From the NCBI GenBank assembly GCA_937906475.1, contig CALCZA010000133.1:1-64000 (forward strand): a stretch of 64,000 nt of DNA. Reading direction: 5' to 3'. The notes beneath the pieces were generated by a model. The model searched no databases. It had not been told where the DNA came from and saw only the letters and a program-made list of their open reading frames with translations. The stretch comes from an uncultured bacterium. GTDB lineage: Bacteria > Planctomycetota > UBA1135 > UBA2386. Shown here one piece after another: positions 37,297 through 48,926 of the stretch; position 1 is the stretch's first letter; each line of letters opens with the position of its first letter. The position numbers and the translations under genes are program-made.

Positions 37297-37982
37297 ATGT
37301 CTTGGCTGACTTCCTTCTGGCGGTCGTCGATCGGCGGCAAGGTGACCATGGCGGTCACCGGGCTCATGCTCTTCGGCTTCCTCGTTTCTCACTTGCTCGG
37401 TAACCTGCTATTGCTGCAGGGCCGCGACAAGATCAATGCTTACGCGAAGTGGTTGCACGATCTTGGCCCCCTGTTGTGGGTCATGCGGATCGGGCTGCTC
37501 GCGGTGTTCGTCTTGCACGTCGCGACCGCGATTCGCTTGTCGCGCGCTAACAAGGTGGCCCGACCGGTGGCTTACCGCAAGCCGAACACCGTGCAGGCGA
37601 ACATGGCGTCGCGCTCGATGCTGCTCAGCGGTTTGACGCTGTTGGTGTTCATCATCTACCACCTGATGCACTTCACGTTTGGGGTTACCAATCCCGGGCA
37701 TCATGCGCTGAAGGCGGCCGGTGCTGGTGGCCATGACGTTTATGCCATGGTGACCACAAGCTTCGGCAACCCGGCTATTGCGATTGCTTACGCCGTGTTC
37801 CAGGTAGTGCTGTTCCTGCACTTGAGCCACGGCTTGCAGAGCATGGCGCAGACCGTGGGCATCCATCACGCTCGCTACACTCCCATGATCAAGACCGTGT
37901 CGTTCTTGGTGGCGCTGGCGATCGCCGGCGGCAACGCGTTCCTTTCGCTGTCGGTCATGTTTGGCCTTGTAGGGGGAACACA

Positions 37983-37986
<4 letters not shown>
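37297..37986 (+). CDS. sdhC: Succinate dehydrogenase cytochrome b subunit (b558 type)
   Basis: [51 protein letters not shown]; 4-nt overlap with sdhA. Confidence 0.93.
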
Positions 37987-39904
<1,918 letters not shown>

Positions 39905-39908
<4 letters not shown>

Positions 39909-40669
39909 AGGTCATCCTCCACATCTGGCGTCAGGCCAAGGCGAGCACCAACTCCGACTTCAAGCAAGACGGTAAGATGGTTCGCTACGAGCTGAACAAC
40001 GCGTCGCCTGACATGTCGTTCCTTGAGATGCTCGACGTGCTCAATGAGCAGTTGATCACCAAGGGCGAAGAGCCGGTCGCGTTCGACCACGATTGCCGCG
40101 AAGGCGTTTGTGGTTCTTGTGGCGTCGTCATCGATGGCGTGCCGCACGGCCCCGAAAGCGGCACGACCACTTGCCAACTGCACATGCGCAGTTTCAAGGA
40201 CGGTGCCGAGATCTACATCGAACCGATGCGCGCCAAGGCGTTCCCGGTCACGAAGGATCTGATCGTCGACCGTGGATCGTTTGATCGCATCGTGCAAAGC
40301 GGCGCGTTCATCTCGGTCAACACCGGTGCTCCGCAGGACGCCAACGCGATCCTGATTCCGAAGCCCGATGCCGATAGAGCGTTCGACGCGGCAACTTGCA
40401 TCGGCTGTGGCGCGTGCGTCGCAGCTTGCAAGAACGCATCGGCGATGCTGTTTGTTGGCGCTAAGGTGTCGCACTTCAAGCACCTGCCGCAAGGCCAAGT
40501 CGAGCGCGACAGCAGAGCCCGCAACTTGGTGAGTGCGATGGACGAAGAAGGCTTCGGTAACTGCACCAACCAGAACGAATGCGAAGCCGTCTGCCCGAAG
40601 GAAATCTCGGTGCGTGTCATTGCCGACATGAACCGCGAATACCTGCGCGCCAAGGTGCTCGAGGAGTAA
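39905..40669 (+). CDS. sdhB: Succinate dehydrogenase iron-sulfur subunit
   Basis: [17 protein letters not shown] (2Fe-2S), [32 protein letters not shown]. Start at ATG 39905 overlaps the sdhA stop. Confidence 0.96.
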
Positions 40670-40768
40670 CGCCACGCGGCGACGCACCCGCCGAGTTGCC
40701 GCATGCCCAGCATGGTGCGCAACTCACGGCCTTGTCGTGACGCGTCAAGGCTATTGCGGGGCCGGCGA

Positions 40769-42181
40769 TCAGGCTGACAGCATCAGCGTCACCGTCACGA
40801 TGTAGATCACTACCCCGGTCAAGTCGGCAATGGCCGTGACCGCAGGCGTGCTGATCATCGCGGGGTCGCCGCGCAGTTTCTTGACGACGATCGGTGTGAT
40901 TGCGCCCAGCAACGCCGCCGTGAGCACGTGCCCGATCATCGCGATCCCGATGGCGAGGCCAACCCAACCAATGCTCGGTGCGTTGGGGTCCGGGACGATT
41001 AACGCGTTGGCCGCCTCCGTCGGGAACATGCTGACGAGCACAGTGTCCATCAGGGCGATTACCCCGAGCAACGCGCCCATGAAACCAGCGACGCGCAGTT
41101 CTTTCCAGAGCACGCGCGAGATGGTGGCCTTGGCGACATCACCGATTGTCAGTGCGCGGATCACCAACGCGCTGGCTTGCGTGCCGACCATGCCGCCGGT
41201 CGCCATGACCATCGGCAGCATCGCGATCAACGTCGCCGACGACAGGGAACCGCTGTACTGGGTGATTACCGTGGACGTGATCACCCACATCACCGCCAGC
41301 AAGCACAGCACGGGAGCGCGACGCCGGACCTGGCGCAGCACGGGTTCGTCCATGTAGTCGTAGTCACCGACCTCGACGCCGTGCCCGGTGATGCCGGCCA
41401 TCTTCTCGAAGTCTTCCTGCGCCTCTTCTTCGACAATGTCGACGGCGTCATCGTGCGTGACGATGCCGACCAACTTGCCGACCGAGTCGACGACCGGCAG
41501 CGCGATCAAGTCGTAGTCGCGGATCATGCGCGCGGCTTCTTCTTGGTCGGCGTCGGCGGAGATCGACACGAGGTCGGTCTTCATCAACTCTTCGACAGTA
41601 TCATGATCGTTGGCGAGGATTAGGTCACGCAACGACACGAACCCAATCAGCAAGCCGCTGCGGTCGAGCACGTAGCTGTAGTAGATCGTTTCCTTGCTCG
41701 GCGCTTGCCGACGCAACGAGGCGATTGCGCTCTGCGCCGTCGCCTTGGCTCCGAGCACGGAGTACTCCGTGATCAGAATCGAGCCGACTTGGTCTTCGTC
41801 GAAGGTGTCGCGGCGCAACAAGTCTTCGCGCGCCGCTGCCGACAGCATCGGCATCAGTCGCTTGCGGACGCGTTCGTCGAGTCGGTCGAAGAACTCGGCA
41901 CGGTCATCGCTGAGCATCGCCTGCACGACCTGCTGCACGCGGTCGCGGCCGACGCCATCGACGTAGTGCTCCTGGACCTCCGGGTCGAGATACCAGAAGA
42001 TATCCCGTTCGAAATCTTGTGGTAGGTGGCCAAGAATCGTCGCGATTTCGTCGACCTCGAGCGCGCCCAGGATCGACGCGGCATCACCTGGATGCATCTC
42101 CTGCAGGACCTCGACGAGATCGGCATGCCGGCCTTCAGCCAGCAATTCTCGAATCTCCGGGGTGAGCAGGTGAAAGCGCAT
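40769..42181 (-). CDS. mgtE: Magnesium transporter MgtE
   Basis: DLVEVLQEMHPGDAASILGALEVDEIATILGHL (MgtE_N), tandem CBS, C-terminal TM domain with GGMVGTQASALVIRALTIGDV. Confidence 0.95.
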   Translation of the reverse strand: MRFHLLTPEIRELLAEGRHADLVEVLQEMHPGDAASILGALEVDEIATILGHLPQDFERDIFWYLDPEVQEHYVDGVGRDRVQQVVQAMLSDDRAEFFDRLDERVRKRLMPMLSAAAREDLLRRDTFDEDQVGSILITEYSVLGAKATAQSAIASLRRQAPSKETIYYSYVLDRSGLLIGFVSLRDLILANDHDTVEELMKTDLVSISADADQEEAARMIRDYDLIALPVVDSVGKLVGIVTHDDAVDIVEEEAQEDFEKMAGITGHGVEVGDYDYMDEPVLRQVRRRAPVLCLLAVMWVITSTVITQYSGSLSSATLIAMLPMVMATGGMVGTQASALVIRALTIGDVAKATISRVLWKELRVAGFMGALLGVIALMDTVLVSMFPTEAANALIVPDPNAPSIGWVGLAIGIAMIGHVLTAALLGAITPIVVKKLRGDPAMISTPAVTAIADLTGVVIYIVTVTLMLSA

Positions 42182-42404
42182 GGCAGGTCGGTCGACGAGG
42201 GGGTGTGGTGCAGGCTCTCGTGGCTGCTGGCCGCCTCCGGTTGGAGTGGTGAGGCCGGGTGGACCGGTTAGTCGCCGGCACTGGCCGTTGGCCGCAAAAG
42301 CTGCGCAGGGACGTTACCGGCTCCGTGGCCGACATGCACTTGCTGAGGAGTCTCAGGGTGATCCTCTTGTTGTGGGCGGATCCACATAGTGGCTGTGACT
42401 GGCC

Positions 42405-42433
42405 TTGACCGAAGCCTAATGGGTGGCTAGTGT
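42405..42433 (+). promoter_or_regulatory. Putative sigma70-type promoter for tRNA-Pro (ttgacc - 17 nt - tagtgt)
   Basis: Good -35, 17-nt spacer, fair -10, about 40 nt before the tRNA 5' end. Confidence 0.4.
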
Positions 42434-42475
42434 TCGGCGCTCGATTCGCGGCAGCAATGTCCAGCGGATCATGGT

Positions 42476-42552
<77 letters not shown>

Positions 42553-42887
42553 GTTATTTCCTCCGCCAGAAGCTGTCAGAGCTGGGGCGTTGAGAAGCTT
42601 GTCCTGACTTGCCGGACCTCGATATACAGGCCACCCAGCCACAGCCGCGTCTCTGGACCTCCGCGGTGCAACGCTCTTGTCGGCGTCCGGGCGCTTTGCC
42701 GTCGCACCACAAAGAAGTGACTTCGGTCTGATCAGCGCGAAGATCATCGCCCCGGCTGCTCCCCCCGATGGCGTGGCTTGGGATTTCTTTTTCAAGCGGC
42801 TCGTAGTGTCGAGTTACGGGGCGAACGCAAGGATCGCCGAAGCTGTTGCTTGAGCCGCCGACTCCATGTCAGTACGGTTCCGGCGCA

Positions 42888-43712
42888 ATGTCTGCCAACT
42901 CTGGAGACGGTCCTGAGCCACAGGGATCTTATCGTGACCTATCGTCTGTCACGGGTTCGATCGAACTGCGTGATCATCTTGAGGGCCTGTCGCGTTCGCA
43001 CGAAAACGACTTCCGCGCCTCGTCGATCGCTAAGCGACTCATGCGCTATTCGCGAGGTGGCAACGTTCTCGATGCGGGGTGCGGTTCTGGACTACTGAGC
43101 CTACGGTTGTTGCGGGCCGGCAATGAAGTGACCTCTGTCGATGCGGAAGAGCCGATGGTCGGTTTCACCCGCACTACGCTTCTGAATGGTGGCTTCGCCG
43201 ACACCACTGTTCGGCAACTGACGATCGAGCGAATCGATGAACTTGGGTCCCAAAAGTTCGATGAGATCTTCTGTTGCGACGTCATCGAGCACATCGAGGA
43301 TGACTGCTTGGCGATGCGCCAATTACGTGCCATGCTCAAACCCGGTGGTCAATTAATCCTGACCGTGCCGGCGCATCAGTTTCTGTTCAATGAACGAGAC
43401 CGTCGCATGGGCCACTACCGGCGCTATGGGCGTAAGGCATTGGTCAAGGTGTTCGAGCAGGCCGGCTTTAAGATTCGCGCCGTCAGGTGGTGGAACATCT
43501 CGGGCTTCCTGCTCAACGTGATTGGCTCGCGGTTTGTCAAAGTGAAGACCAAGGGCTTTAGCGAGGGCTTCCGCTACGGCAAACGAACTTGGCTCAGTCG
43601 CTGTGGCCACTGGCTGTTGGGGCGCTGGTTTCACCTGTTTGAAAACCACGTGCCAGTTCCGGTTGGCCTCACACTGATCGTGGTCGCTGACCGCGGGCAT
43701 GGCGATCTGTGA
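42888..43712 (+). CDS. Class I SAM-dependent methyltransferase
   Basis: NVLDAGCGSGLLSLRLLRAGNEVTSVDAEEPMV, DEIFCCDVIEHIEDDCLAMRQLRAMLKPGGQLILTVPAHQFLFNERD. Confidence 0.88.
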   Translation: MSANSGDGPEPQGSYRDLSSVTGSIELRDHLEGLSRSHENDFRASSIAKRLMRYSRGGNVLDAGCGSGLLSLRLLRAGNEVTSVDAEEPMVGFTRTTLLNGGFADTTVRQLTIERIDELGSQKFDEIFCCDVIEHIEDDCLAMRQLRAMLKPGGQLILTVPAHQFLFNERDRRMGHYRRYGRKALVKVFEQAGFKIRAVRWWNISGFLLNVIGSRFVKVKTKGFSEGFRYGKRTWLSRCGHWLLGRWFHLFENHVPVPVGLTLIVVADRGHGDL

Positions 43713-44000
43713 GTGCTTCGCACTCGTACTGACGGTTCAGCATTCCCGGCTGGTCCCGATCTACTTCACGATGCCATCGGGCAGCGACCGAACGTCAAGC
43801 GAGAGTGCCGCATTGTCCAGCCAAGCGGTGCGTGGGTGGGGTTTCGGGCGGTCAGAGCCACACTTCGAGTTGTTTATGCCCGTGGTGAGTTCGATCCACT
43901 GAGGTGATTTGCATCGCTGTTGCGGCCGTGGCAAGGGGGATACGCCGCTCTTGCTGACAAGGCTCAGGACCGCTGCACCCCGGGTCCGATAGCTCTGATC

Positions 44001-44744
44001 ATGTACTTGGGGGATTATAACGTCCGCAAGATCGGCGGCTTTACCCTGCTGGAACTGATGATCGTGGTGGCGATCTTAGCCATCATCGCGTCGATCGGTG
44101 TGCCGCAGTATGTGTCGGCTCTACGCACTGCTCGCGTCGGTAAAGCCAAGCATGAACTGGTGACGATTTCTAACGCGGTCACTTCGTACATGGCGACCAA
44201 TCGCGGCAAGCTGCCGTTATCGCTTTTCCAGGTTGGTTATGGCGGCAAGAACGATCCTTGGGGCGTGCCTTACTGCTATCTGAACTACGCCGACGGTACT
44301 GGTGATGGGCTCGAGTGGGCGATCGAGGCTGGGCTCGTTGATCCGGCCGCGTTTGGGCCGTTGGCGGGCTCGGGCGGTGGCGGCGACGGCGGCGTAGCAG
44401 GCAGTGGTGGTTTGTTGGGGCAGCAGCGTCCCGGTCTTAGTGACGCAGGGACTCTCAACTTCGCGGAACTGGAAAAGAAGATCGGTCGCCCGATCGATCT
44501 GGTCGAGCGCTCGGCGATCTACCAGTCATTTTCTACCGCCGGCAACTTCCCGATCTTCTCTAGCGTCAGTACCGAGGCCACTCGCCGCCGCGATCGCTAC
44601 ATGTTTCCGCTGAACACTGACTTCGATTTGTTCAGCCTTGGACCGGATCATGCAACTTCGACATCACTCGGTGAGCAAGCTGGCTTGGACGATGTGATTC
44701 GTGCTAACAACGGCGGCTTCTTTGGCGTCGCAGCGAATTATTAA
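44001..44744 (+). CDS. Type II secretion/type IV pilin-like prepilin (GspG-like)
   Basis: KIGG|FTLLELMIVVAILAIIASIGVPQYVSALRTARVGKAKHELVTISNAVTSYM, canonical prepilin peptidase site. Confidence 0.9.
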   Translation: MYLGDYNVRKIGGFTLLELMIVVAILAIIASIGVPQYVSALRTARVGKAKHELVTISNAVTSYMATNRGKLPLSLFQVGYGGKNDPWGVPYCYLNYADGTGDGLEWAIEAGLVDPAAFGPLAGSGGGGDGGVAGSGGLLGQQRPGLSDAGTLNFAELEKKIGRPIDLVERSAIYQSFSTAGNFPIFSSVSTEATRRRDRYMFPLNTDFDLFSLGPDHATSTSLGEQAGLDDVIRANNGGFFGVAANY

Positions 44745-44746
44745 CC

Positions 44747-45391
44747 ATGAGACTTCGCATCCAACGTTGGCGGTATGTCGTGGATTGGAAGCTGCAAGGC
44801 AGCCTGATACTCCACGGACTCACATACGGTGGCATGGTTCTTCTGGCTGTGGGTCTAGGCATCTTCTTGCCGCTACTGTGGGATCTCGGTAGCGTCGGCC
44901 TGAGCGGTGGTTTTGAAGAGCAAGCGATCGTGATGCTCTACTTGCACGAGCGTTTCTGGCCGCTCGCATCTCTGTGTCTCGTCATCGTGGTGTTGGGTGC
45001 CATTCGCTACTCACACCGAGTTGCCGGACCGATGGTGCGCTACAAGAGACACTTGCGACTCTTGGCTAATGGCAAGTTTCCGCCGTCGTTGCGCACCCGC
45101 CGCAACGACTTCATGAAGGCAGAAGTGTCGTGCCTCAATCAAGCGGTGCTTGGCGTTAGCGAACGCGTGGATGCGATTCGTCGCGCCCAGATTGAATTGG
45201 ATAGCAAGCTCGGGGCTTGTGTTGCCGCGAGCGGCGATATGACCGGAGAGTTGACGGCCGTTGTTACGGCGTGCGCTGAATTGGGCCGCGCGGTTGGCAC
45301 GTTCCAGCAGGTGCCTGGGGGTGTCGAAGTCGAGTCGGTCGCTGAGCCCGTCGCTGAGCTTGTTCTCGTTGGGCAAGCCGAGAGCGTCTAG
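44747..45391 (+). CDS. Membrane protein with HAMP-like segment, linked to the prepilin gene
   Basis: Two TM segments followed by SHRVAGPMVRYKRHLRLLANGKFPPSLRTRRNDFM; starts 3 nt after the prepilin stop. Confidence 0.7.
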   Translation: MRLRIQRWRYVVDWKLQGSLILHGLTYGGMVLLAVGLGIFLPLLWDLGSVGLSGGFEEQAIVMLYLHERFWPLASLCLVIVVLGAIRYSHRVAGPMVRYKRHLRLLANGKFPPSLRTRRNDFMKAEVSCLNQAVLGVSERVDAIRRAQIELDSKLGACVAASGDMTGELTAVVTACAELGRAVGTFQQVPGGVEVESVAEPVAELVLVGQAESV

Positions 45392-45411
45392 CTTTGGCGG
45401 ATCGCAACCTG

Positions 45412-45792
45412 TCAACTGCCAACGATGGCTGCGGTTGCTTCCAGTTCGAGTAGGCAACCGAAGTGTAGTTCACCACATGGAATGATCGCACGCGCTGGCT
45501 TGTGGTCGCCGAACCACTCGGAGTACGTCTTGTTGATCTGCTCCCATTGATCGATGTCGCTGACGTAGATGCGGACCTGCAGGACGTGGTCGCGTCTACT
45601 GCCACCGGCGAGCAGCAGGTTCTCCAGATTGTTGAGCGCCGTGATGGTCTGCTCTTCGATTGATTCAGGAACCGCTTTGCTTTGCGGGTCCATCGGGAGT
45701 TGGCCCGAAATATACAGCGTGCCGTTGTGGCCGATCACCGGTGAGTAGTGGCCGGCGGGAGTTGGGATGCTCTTGTGCGTTGGGATGTGCAT
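45412..45792 (-). CDS. RidA family protein (Rid/YjgF)
   Basis: GHYSPVIGHNGTLYISGQLPMDP, QTITALNNLENLLLAGGSRRDHVLQVRIYVSDI, PARAIIPCGELHFGCLLELEATA. Confidence 0.92.
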   Translation of the reverse strand: MHIPTHKSIPTPAGHYSPVIGHNGTLYISGQLPMDPQSKAVPESIEEQTITALNNLENLLLAGGSRRDHVLQVRIYVSDIDQWEQINKTYSEWFGDHKPARAIIPCGELHFGCLLELEATAAIVGS

Positions 45793-45803
45793 AGGTGATT
45801 GGA

Positions 45804-46289
45804 CTAGTGGTATTTGCCGGTCTGACTATCGCGCTGCATCTCGCCGTGGCGTTTGACGATGCCGTGCATGGCTATGTAGACGCCGTTGGCGGCGAGGTTC
45901 GCAGCGGCGATTGCGCAGCCGACATTGATTGGCGCATCGGAATCGGAGAATCGTTCTGGTCGCATCGCACCGGTGATGACGACTAGCTTGTTGGTGATGT
46001 GCTCCGCTAAGAACGCGGCGGTCTCCAACATCGTATCGGTGCCGTGCGTGACGACGACCTTGTCGTTGTCATCGCTGCGAATGCAGTCGAGCAGTTGCTG
46101 CCGGTCGTCGGCAGTGATCTCGGTGCTGTCCTTCTGGAAAACCGTGCGCACATCGAACGTGAACGATGGGTTGAGCCTTGTCAGAAGCCGTTCGGTTGCC
46201 GGCTCGCCAAACTCGAACGCGTAGCCACCGCTGCTGCGCGGGTAGTCCTTGTCGATTGTGCCGCCCGTCTGGATGAACGTGATGCGCAT
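45804..46289 (-). CDS. Asparaginase-like protein, N-terminal domain only
   Basis: IQTGGTIDKDYP, VVTHGTDTMLETAAFLAE, VVITGAMRPERFSDSDAPINVGCAIAAA; about 161 aa. Start at ATG 46289. Confidence 0.88.
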   Translation of the reverse strand: MRITFIQTGGTIDKDYPRSSGGYAFEFGEPATERLLTRLNPSFTFDVRTVFQKDSTEITADDRQQLLDCIRSDDNDKVVVTHGTDTMLETAAFLAEHITNKLVVITGAMRPERFSDSDAPINVGCAIAAANLAANGVYIAMHGIVKRHGEMQRDSQTGKYH

Positions 46290-46439
46290 GCGACCATGTT
46301 GCCACTTGGTGGCGGCACCGCGAACGGTCGTCATCGCGTTTGCGTCAGTTCTGTGGGGTGCTTCACGTCGAATACGCTGGCTGCCGAGTCGCTGTCGACC
46401 AAGCAAGCCACTGCAACCGCCAGTCAGCAGAGTTGTGCC

Positions 46440-47474
46440 TTAGCGTCGTCGACGTTTAGGCGTCGCGTCCTCTTCTCTCGGCTCTGGCAGGTCGAGCGCG
46501 CTGACCACACGCAAGCCGGGAATGGCTGTCCGCAGTCGGACCACGGCATTGGCCGTGGTTTCGGTCTCGTAGAGATAGAGGTTCTCGAGGTGCTTGAGCG
46601 AGGCGAGCGCCGTTAGCGCGTAGTCGCCGGTTGCGGTGCCGAACAGGTTCAGGCTGCGCAACTCTTTGCACGCCGCCAGTTCTTTGACGCCCGAGTTGCC
46701 GACCTTGGTTTGGCGCAAACTGAGCTTGGTCAGGCGCGGCATCTTGGCGAGTTGCAGGCAGCCAGCGTCACCGATCTGGCTGCGTGCGAGGTCTAGTTCG
46801 AAGATGTTCTTGGCGATTGGGTCGAGCTTGGCGAGGGTCGCATCCGAGACGTTCTCGGTCTTGCCACAGCACGTCACCGAAAGCAGTGGGTTGCCGTCGC
46901 CGACACTCTTCACCTGAAACTCGGAGCCTTCGAAGCTCTTTAGCACGGCCGCAGAGATCGGGCGCAGACCTTTGCTCAAGGTCACGATCGGCGATGGGCC
47001 GGATCGCTTTCTGGGCTTCTTGGACGACGTTCTTGGCTTGCTTGGTTTGGGTTTGGGGCCGCTGGTCTTGGCCTCACCGGTCCAGCTTCCAAAGTCAGCA
47101 CCTTGCTCGATCCACTTGGTGATCAAGTCGATGTCACGCTTCGACAGCGGTGGTCCGGCCTTGGCGGGCGGCATGCGATCTTCGTCGTCGGCCGGCAGCG
47201 TGATCGAATCGAGGATCAGTGATGCGTCCGTGTCCTTGGCCACGAACAGTCGACCGCGCTTGCTCTTCTTGATGTTCGCCAGCGTGTCGAACATGACTTT
47301 GCCTTTCGGCCGTTGCTTGCGGCCGTTGTTGTCGACGTATTCGGCCCGGTGGCACTCAATGCAGTTGCGCTTGAGGATCGGGACGATGTGGCGTTCGAAG
47401 ATCACCTTGCTCTTGCTCTGCGCAGCGATCGGCGTGAGCAAGGTCAGCAGAAGTAGTGATAGACGGATCAACAT
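46440..47474 (-). CDS. Secreted planctomycete-type cytochrome c (PSCyt1-like) fused to leucine-rich repeats
   Basis: Signal peptide; CIECH haem motif, GKVMFDTLANIKKSKRGRLFVAKDTDASLILDSITLPADDEDRMPPAKAGPPLSKRDIDLITKWIEQGA; C-terminal LTKLSLRQTKVGNSGVKELAACKELRSLNLFGTATGDYALTAL. Confidence 0.88.
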   Translation of the reverse strand: MLIRLSLLLLTLLTPIAAQSKSKVIFERHIVPILKRNCIECHRAEYVDNNGRKQRPKGKVMFDTLANIKKSKRGRLFVAKDTDASLILDSITLPADDEDRMPPAKAGPPLSKRDIDLITKWIEQGADFGSWTGEAKTSGPKPKPSKPRTSSKKPRKRSGPSPIVTLSKGLRPISAAVLKSFEGSEFQVKSVGDGNPLLSVTCCGKTENVSDATLAKLDPIAKNIFELDLARSQIGDAGCLQLAKMPRLTKLSLRQTKVGNSGVKELAACKELRSLNLFGTATGDYALTALASLKHLENLYLYETETTANAVVRLRTAIPGLRVVSALDLPEPREEDATPKRRRR

Positions 47475-47565
47475 GGATCTGGTGATGGGGGGCAACAACT
47501 GGTGGTGTGCGGCGGGGTGTTGGCTGGCGTGTCCGCGTGGCAATCGCGCCGGCCAAGCGGGTCGG

Positions 47566-48891
47566 TTAGCCTAAGATCTCGGTTACCGGCATGCCTTTGT
47601 CGCCAACCCTGAATGGGCGGCCGGAAGGCGATGTCAGCACGTGATCCGTCGGCAGGCCGCAGGCGTAGGCAATCGTGGCGTTGAGGTCCGGGATCGATAT
47701 CGGGTCGGCGATGACTTCGCGACCTTCCTTATCGGTCTTGCCGTAGCGCATGCCGCCCTTGACGCCACCGCCGGCCAGCAGCGCGCTGAAGGCCTTCGGA
47801 TAGTGGTTGCGGCCATTGTCTTCGTCGATGTCGGGCGTGCGACCAAACTCACTGGTTAACACGACCATCGTGTCTTCAAGCAAGCCACGCGCGTCGAGGT
47901 CCGCGAGCAGCGCGCTGAGGCCTTGGTCGATCGCGGGCACCAGCGTCTCCAGGCGGTCGAAGTTTTCACTGTGTGTGTCCCAGCCACCGCTCATGACTTC
48001 GACGTAGCGAACCCCGTGCTCGACGAGGCGGCGCGCCAGTAGGCAACCGCTGCCAAACTTGGTGTTGCCGTAGGCGGCCTTGATGCTCTTGCTTTCTTGG
48101 TCGATGTCGAATGCGGTGAGGTCGCTGCTTCGCATCAGTTTGACTGCGTCGGTGTAGGCCTGGTTGTAGGAACCGACCGACAGTTGCTTGTGCTTCTCGC
48201 TAAACCCGGAGTCGAGCTTCTTCAGCATCTCCAGGCGCTTCTTGAAACGACGCTCAGTGATGCCGCTCGGTCGCGCCGCGTTCTTCAGGCCGTCATCCGG
48301 ATCGCCAATCGGTACCGGTTGGTATTCCGCTGGGAAGAAGCCTGCTCCGGGCGTGTCCGCGCCACCGCCAACGATGACGTGGCCCGGTAGCGTGTTGTTG
48401 TGGCGGCCGGCCATGCGGTGGCACCAAGCGCCCGTGCTCGGGTGTTGGATCGTGCCGCGCAATTCGTAACTGGTGCGCATCAGATACTGCGCCTGCGCGT
48501 GTGCGCCCTGCGTACTCGACAGCGAGTTGACGACGCACGCCTTGTCCATGTGCTTGGCAAGGTTGGGCAGGTATTGCCCAAGCATGATGCCGTCGGCGCT
48601 CGTGGCGATTGGCGTGTTCGGGCCCTGCGTCTTTTGGCCAGGCTTCGGGTCAAGCAAGTCGATGTGGCTCATGCCGCCTTGCATGAACAAGTAGATGACG
48701 TGCTTGGCGGTTGCCCGACCGAGCACGATGGGCTTCTTCGGCCCCTGCGGGTCTTGCGCTAATGCTTGGGCGACGAAGCTCGGGCCGAAGCTGGCAGCAG
48801 CGCCAACTCCGAGCATCCTCTGGGCCATGCCCGTGAGGAACGTGCGGCGGCTGCCTTCATCGGCGCCGCGAATGATCTTGCGAAGTGACAT
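47566..48891 (-). CDS. DUF1501 domain protein, Tat-exported
   Basis: SRRTFLTGMAQRML twin-arginine signal; VIYLFMQGGMSHIDLLDPKPG, YVEVMSGGWDTHSENF, VVLTSEFGRTPDIDEDNGRNHYPKAFSALLAGGGVKGG. Confidence 0.94.
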   Translation of the reverse strand: MSLRKIIRGADEGSRRTFLTGMAQRMLGVGAAASFGPSFVAQALAQDPQGPKKPIVLGRATAKHVIYLFMQGGMSHIDLLDPKPGQKTQGPNTPIATSADGIMLGQYLPNLAKHMDKACVVNSLSSTQGAHAQAQYLMRTSYELRGTIQHPSTGAWCHRMAGRHNNTLPGHVIVGGGADTPGAGFFPAEYQPVPIGDPDDGLKNAARPSGITERRFKKRLEMLKKLDSGFSEKHKQLSVGSYNQAYTDAVKLMRSSDLTAFDIDQESKSIKAAYGNTKFGSGCLLARRLVEHGVRYVEVMSGGWDTHSENFDRLETLVPAIDQGLSALLADLDARGLLEDTMVVLTSEFGRTPDIDEDNGRNHYPKAFSALLAGGGVKGGMRYGKTDKEGREVIADPISIPDLNATIAYACGLPTDHVLTSPSGRPFRVGDKGMPVTEILG

Positions 48892-48926
48892 GGGTGCTCT
48901 TCGGTTAGTTGGGTGCGGCGTGAGTG

